From: Gordionus sp. m RMFG-2023
Taxonomy: Eukaryota; Nematomorpha; Gordioida; Chordodea; Parachordodidae
Assembly: GCF_954871325.1 (NCBI RefSeq)
Contig: NC_088778.1
Location: 24,537,120 to 24,601,119 of the forward strand
Direction of reading: 5' to 3'
Length of the DNA stretch: 64,000 nt
How positions within the stretch are numbered: the stretch's first letter is position 1; each line of letters opens with the position of its first letter. The notes under the pieces were generated by a model, which made no database searches, was not told the origin of the DNA, and saw only the letters and a program-made list of their open reading frames with translations. The translations under genes and the position numbers were made by a program. This document shows positions 63,011 to 64,000 of this stretch, one piece after another.

Positions 63011-63532
63011 GTGGCATTGTTAGGGAAGTAGGGTGTTCAAACATCCTTATAAGTTTGGAGAATCCCTCTCTTCTAATCTTCTTTTTGATTTTTCAATACC
63101 CACTTTTAAATTTCAGATATAGATTTCCCTTTTTTTTTGCTAATTTTAGTTTTTTTAAAGGCTTCCCTCCCCTCCTCACAGTTAAAAATATTAACGACGT
63201 TTTTCCGTGTTGTTAATACCATTTCAATTTCGATTGATTCGTTCGATTAATCAAATTATTCGCAAATGACGGGGTTGTGAATGGGAGTCCATCAAATTAG
63301 ACCTTTCTTTTGGCTCAAGTCAAAATTCTTATTTTAAGGCCCTGAGCTAAGTTTGAATTTTTTTAATTTGAATATAAACTAAACCCATATTTACAAATTA
63401 AATAAAATATTCATTAATCATTTGTCCTAATAGCAGAGAAATTATAATTATCATTTATCTTAATAAAAGAAGCTAAAACTATTTTAAGCTCAAACCTGCC
63501 CCAGGTTTTTAAATTTAAGCCTGAGCCTGTCT

Positions 63533-63675
63533 CATTTTCTATTTGACTAACGAATAGGAATATCAAATGAATCGGTTCATTTTCTATTTGACTAACGAAT
63601 AGGAATATCAAATGAATCGGTTCATTTTCTATTTGACTAACGAATAGGAATATCAAATGAATCGGTTCATTTTCT
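63533..63675. repeat. 45-bp tandem repeat, three copies plus 8 bases
   Basis: Exact units starting CATTTTCTATTTGACTAACG at 63533, 63578 and 63623, partial at 63668. Unit length is a multiple of three, so long open frames result on the minus strand (FLFVSQIENEPIHLI repeats); there is no other sign of coding. Confidence 0.95.
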
Positions 63676-64000
63676 TGAAGACTATCATATCAAATGTTGT
63701 GTATTTTTTCAAAAAAATAACAAAATTATTCATTTTTGATATACTTAATGTCGCTCTTAAAATATATCTTGTTACGTCGAAGAGGCTCCAAAAAACAGCC
63801 GGTAAACCAAGGGAAATATCTGTATATCTAAAAAAATAAAGTATAATATAATCATAAACAATCTTATATTTAAAAAGAAATATATAAGATTTGGCGTGCA
63901 CTTTTTTTGTAGATGCCAATATTTGTGTAAACATTAAATCAGGGGTAACTTTTTATGTGATCTCTAATGTCGATTTTTGAGAATGCATAGCACAAATCCT

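Noticed and set aside
1-64000. LTR retroelements, Polintons or other virus-derived elements
   Set aside because: I saw no reverse transcriptase, integrase, capsid or protein-primed polymerase signature and no long direct terminal repeats by eye.

Overview
This is nuclear DNA from an animal, most likely an invertebrate. The sequence is strongly AT-rich, its genes have introns with GT-AG borders, and the genes are metazoan: a KLHL10-type BTB-BACK-kelch protein, a core 1 beta-1,3-galactosyltransferase-like enzyme of family GT31, a large disordered signalling scaffold, and two antistasin-type secreted proteins. I cannot name the species from sequence alone. Gene density is low: five gene models in 64 kb, the rest being AT-rich intergenic DNA and DNA-transposon remains.

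Layout. 1-424: 3' end of a hAT transposon. 4.2-11.2 kb: two tandem paralogues (same strand, same exon layout, similar promoters), each encoding a signal peptide, one antistasin-like cysteine motif and a threonine-rich tandem-repeat tail. 15.7-19.6 kb: four-exon C1GALT1-like gene, with a target-site-flanked MITE in intron 1 and a fold-back element in intron 3. 20.5-21.2 kb: a hAT transposase fossil. 24.0-34.2 kb, minus strand: a seven-exon gene for about 1,597 residues, mostly disordered, with an N-terminal C-x12-C-x2-C-x6-H motif as in PEAK1/PRAG1 and MPRIP, but no pseudokinase or PH domain visible. 34-54 kb: no gene recognised; transposon-rich, with a complete but decayed hAT element (40659-42503) that carries a second GC-rich element inside it, and several MITE families. 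54.8-57.9 kb: five-exon KLHL10 orthologue of 599 residues, apparently intact. 58-64 kb: no gene recognised; tandem repeats and one fold-back element.

The genes do not form an operon or an evident pathway. The C1GALT-like enzyme would glycosylate Ser/Thr-rich proteins in the Golgi, and the two threonine-rich secreted proteins next to it look like good mucin-type O-glycosylation substrates, but that link is inference. Exon joins were chosen by splice-site consensus and reading phase; all joins of the four multi-exon models are phase-consistent, but none is supported by transcript data here. The most noteworthy structure outside the genes is the hAT-related landscape: at least four element families with 8-bp target duplications, and a palindromic family with about nine copies that would fold into long hairpins if transcribed. 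I found no system that I can defend as wholly new.
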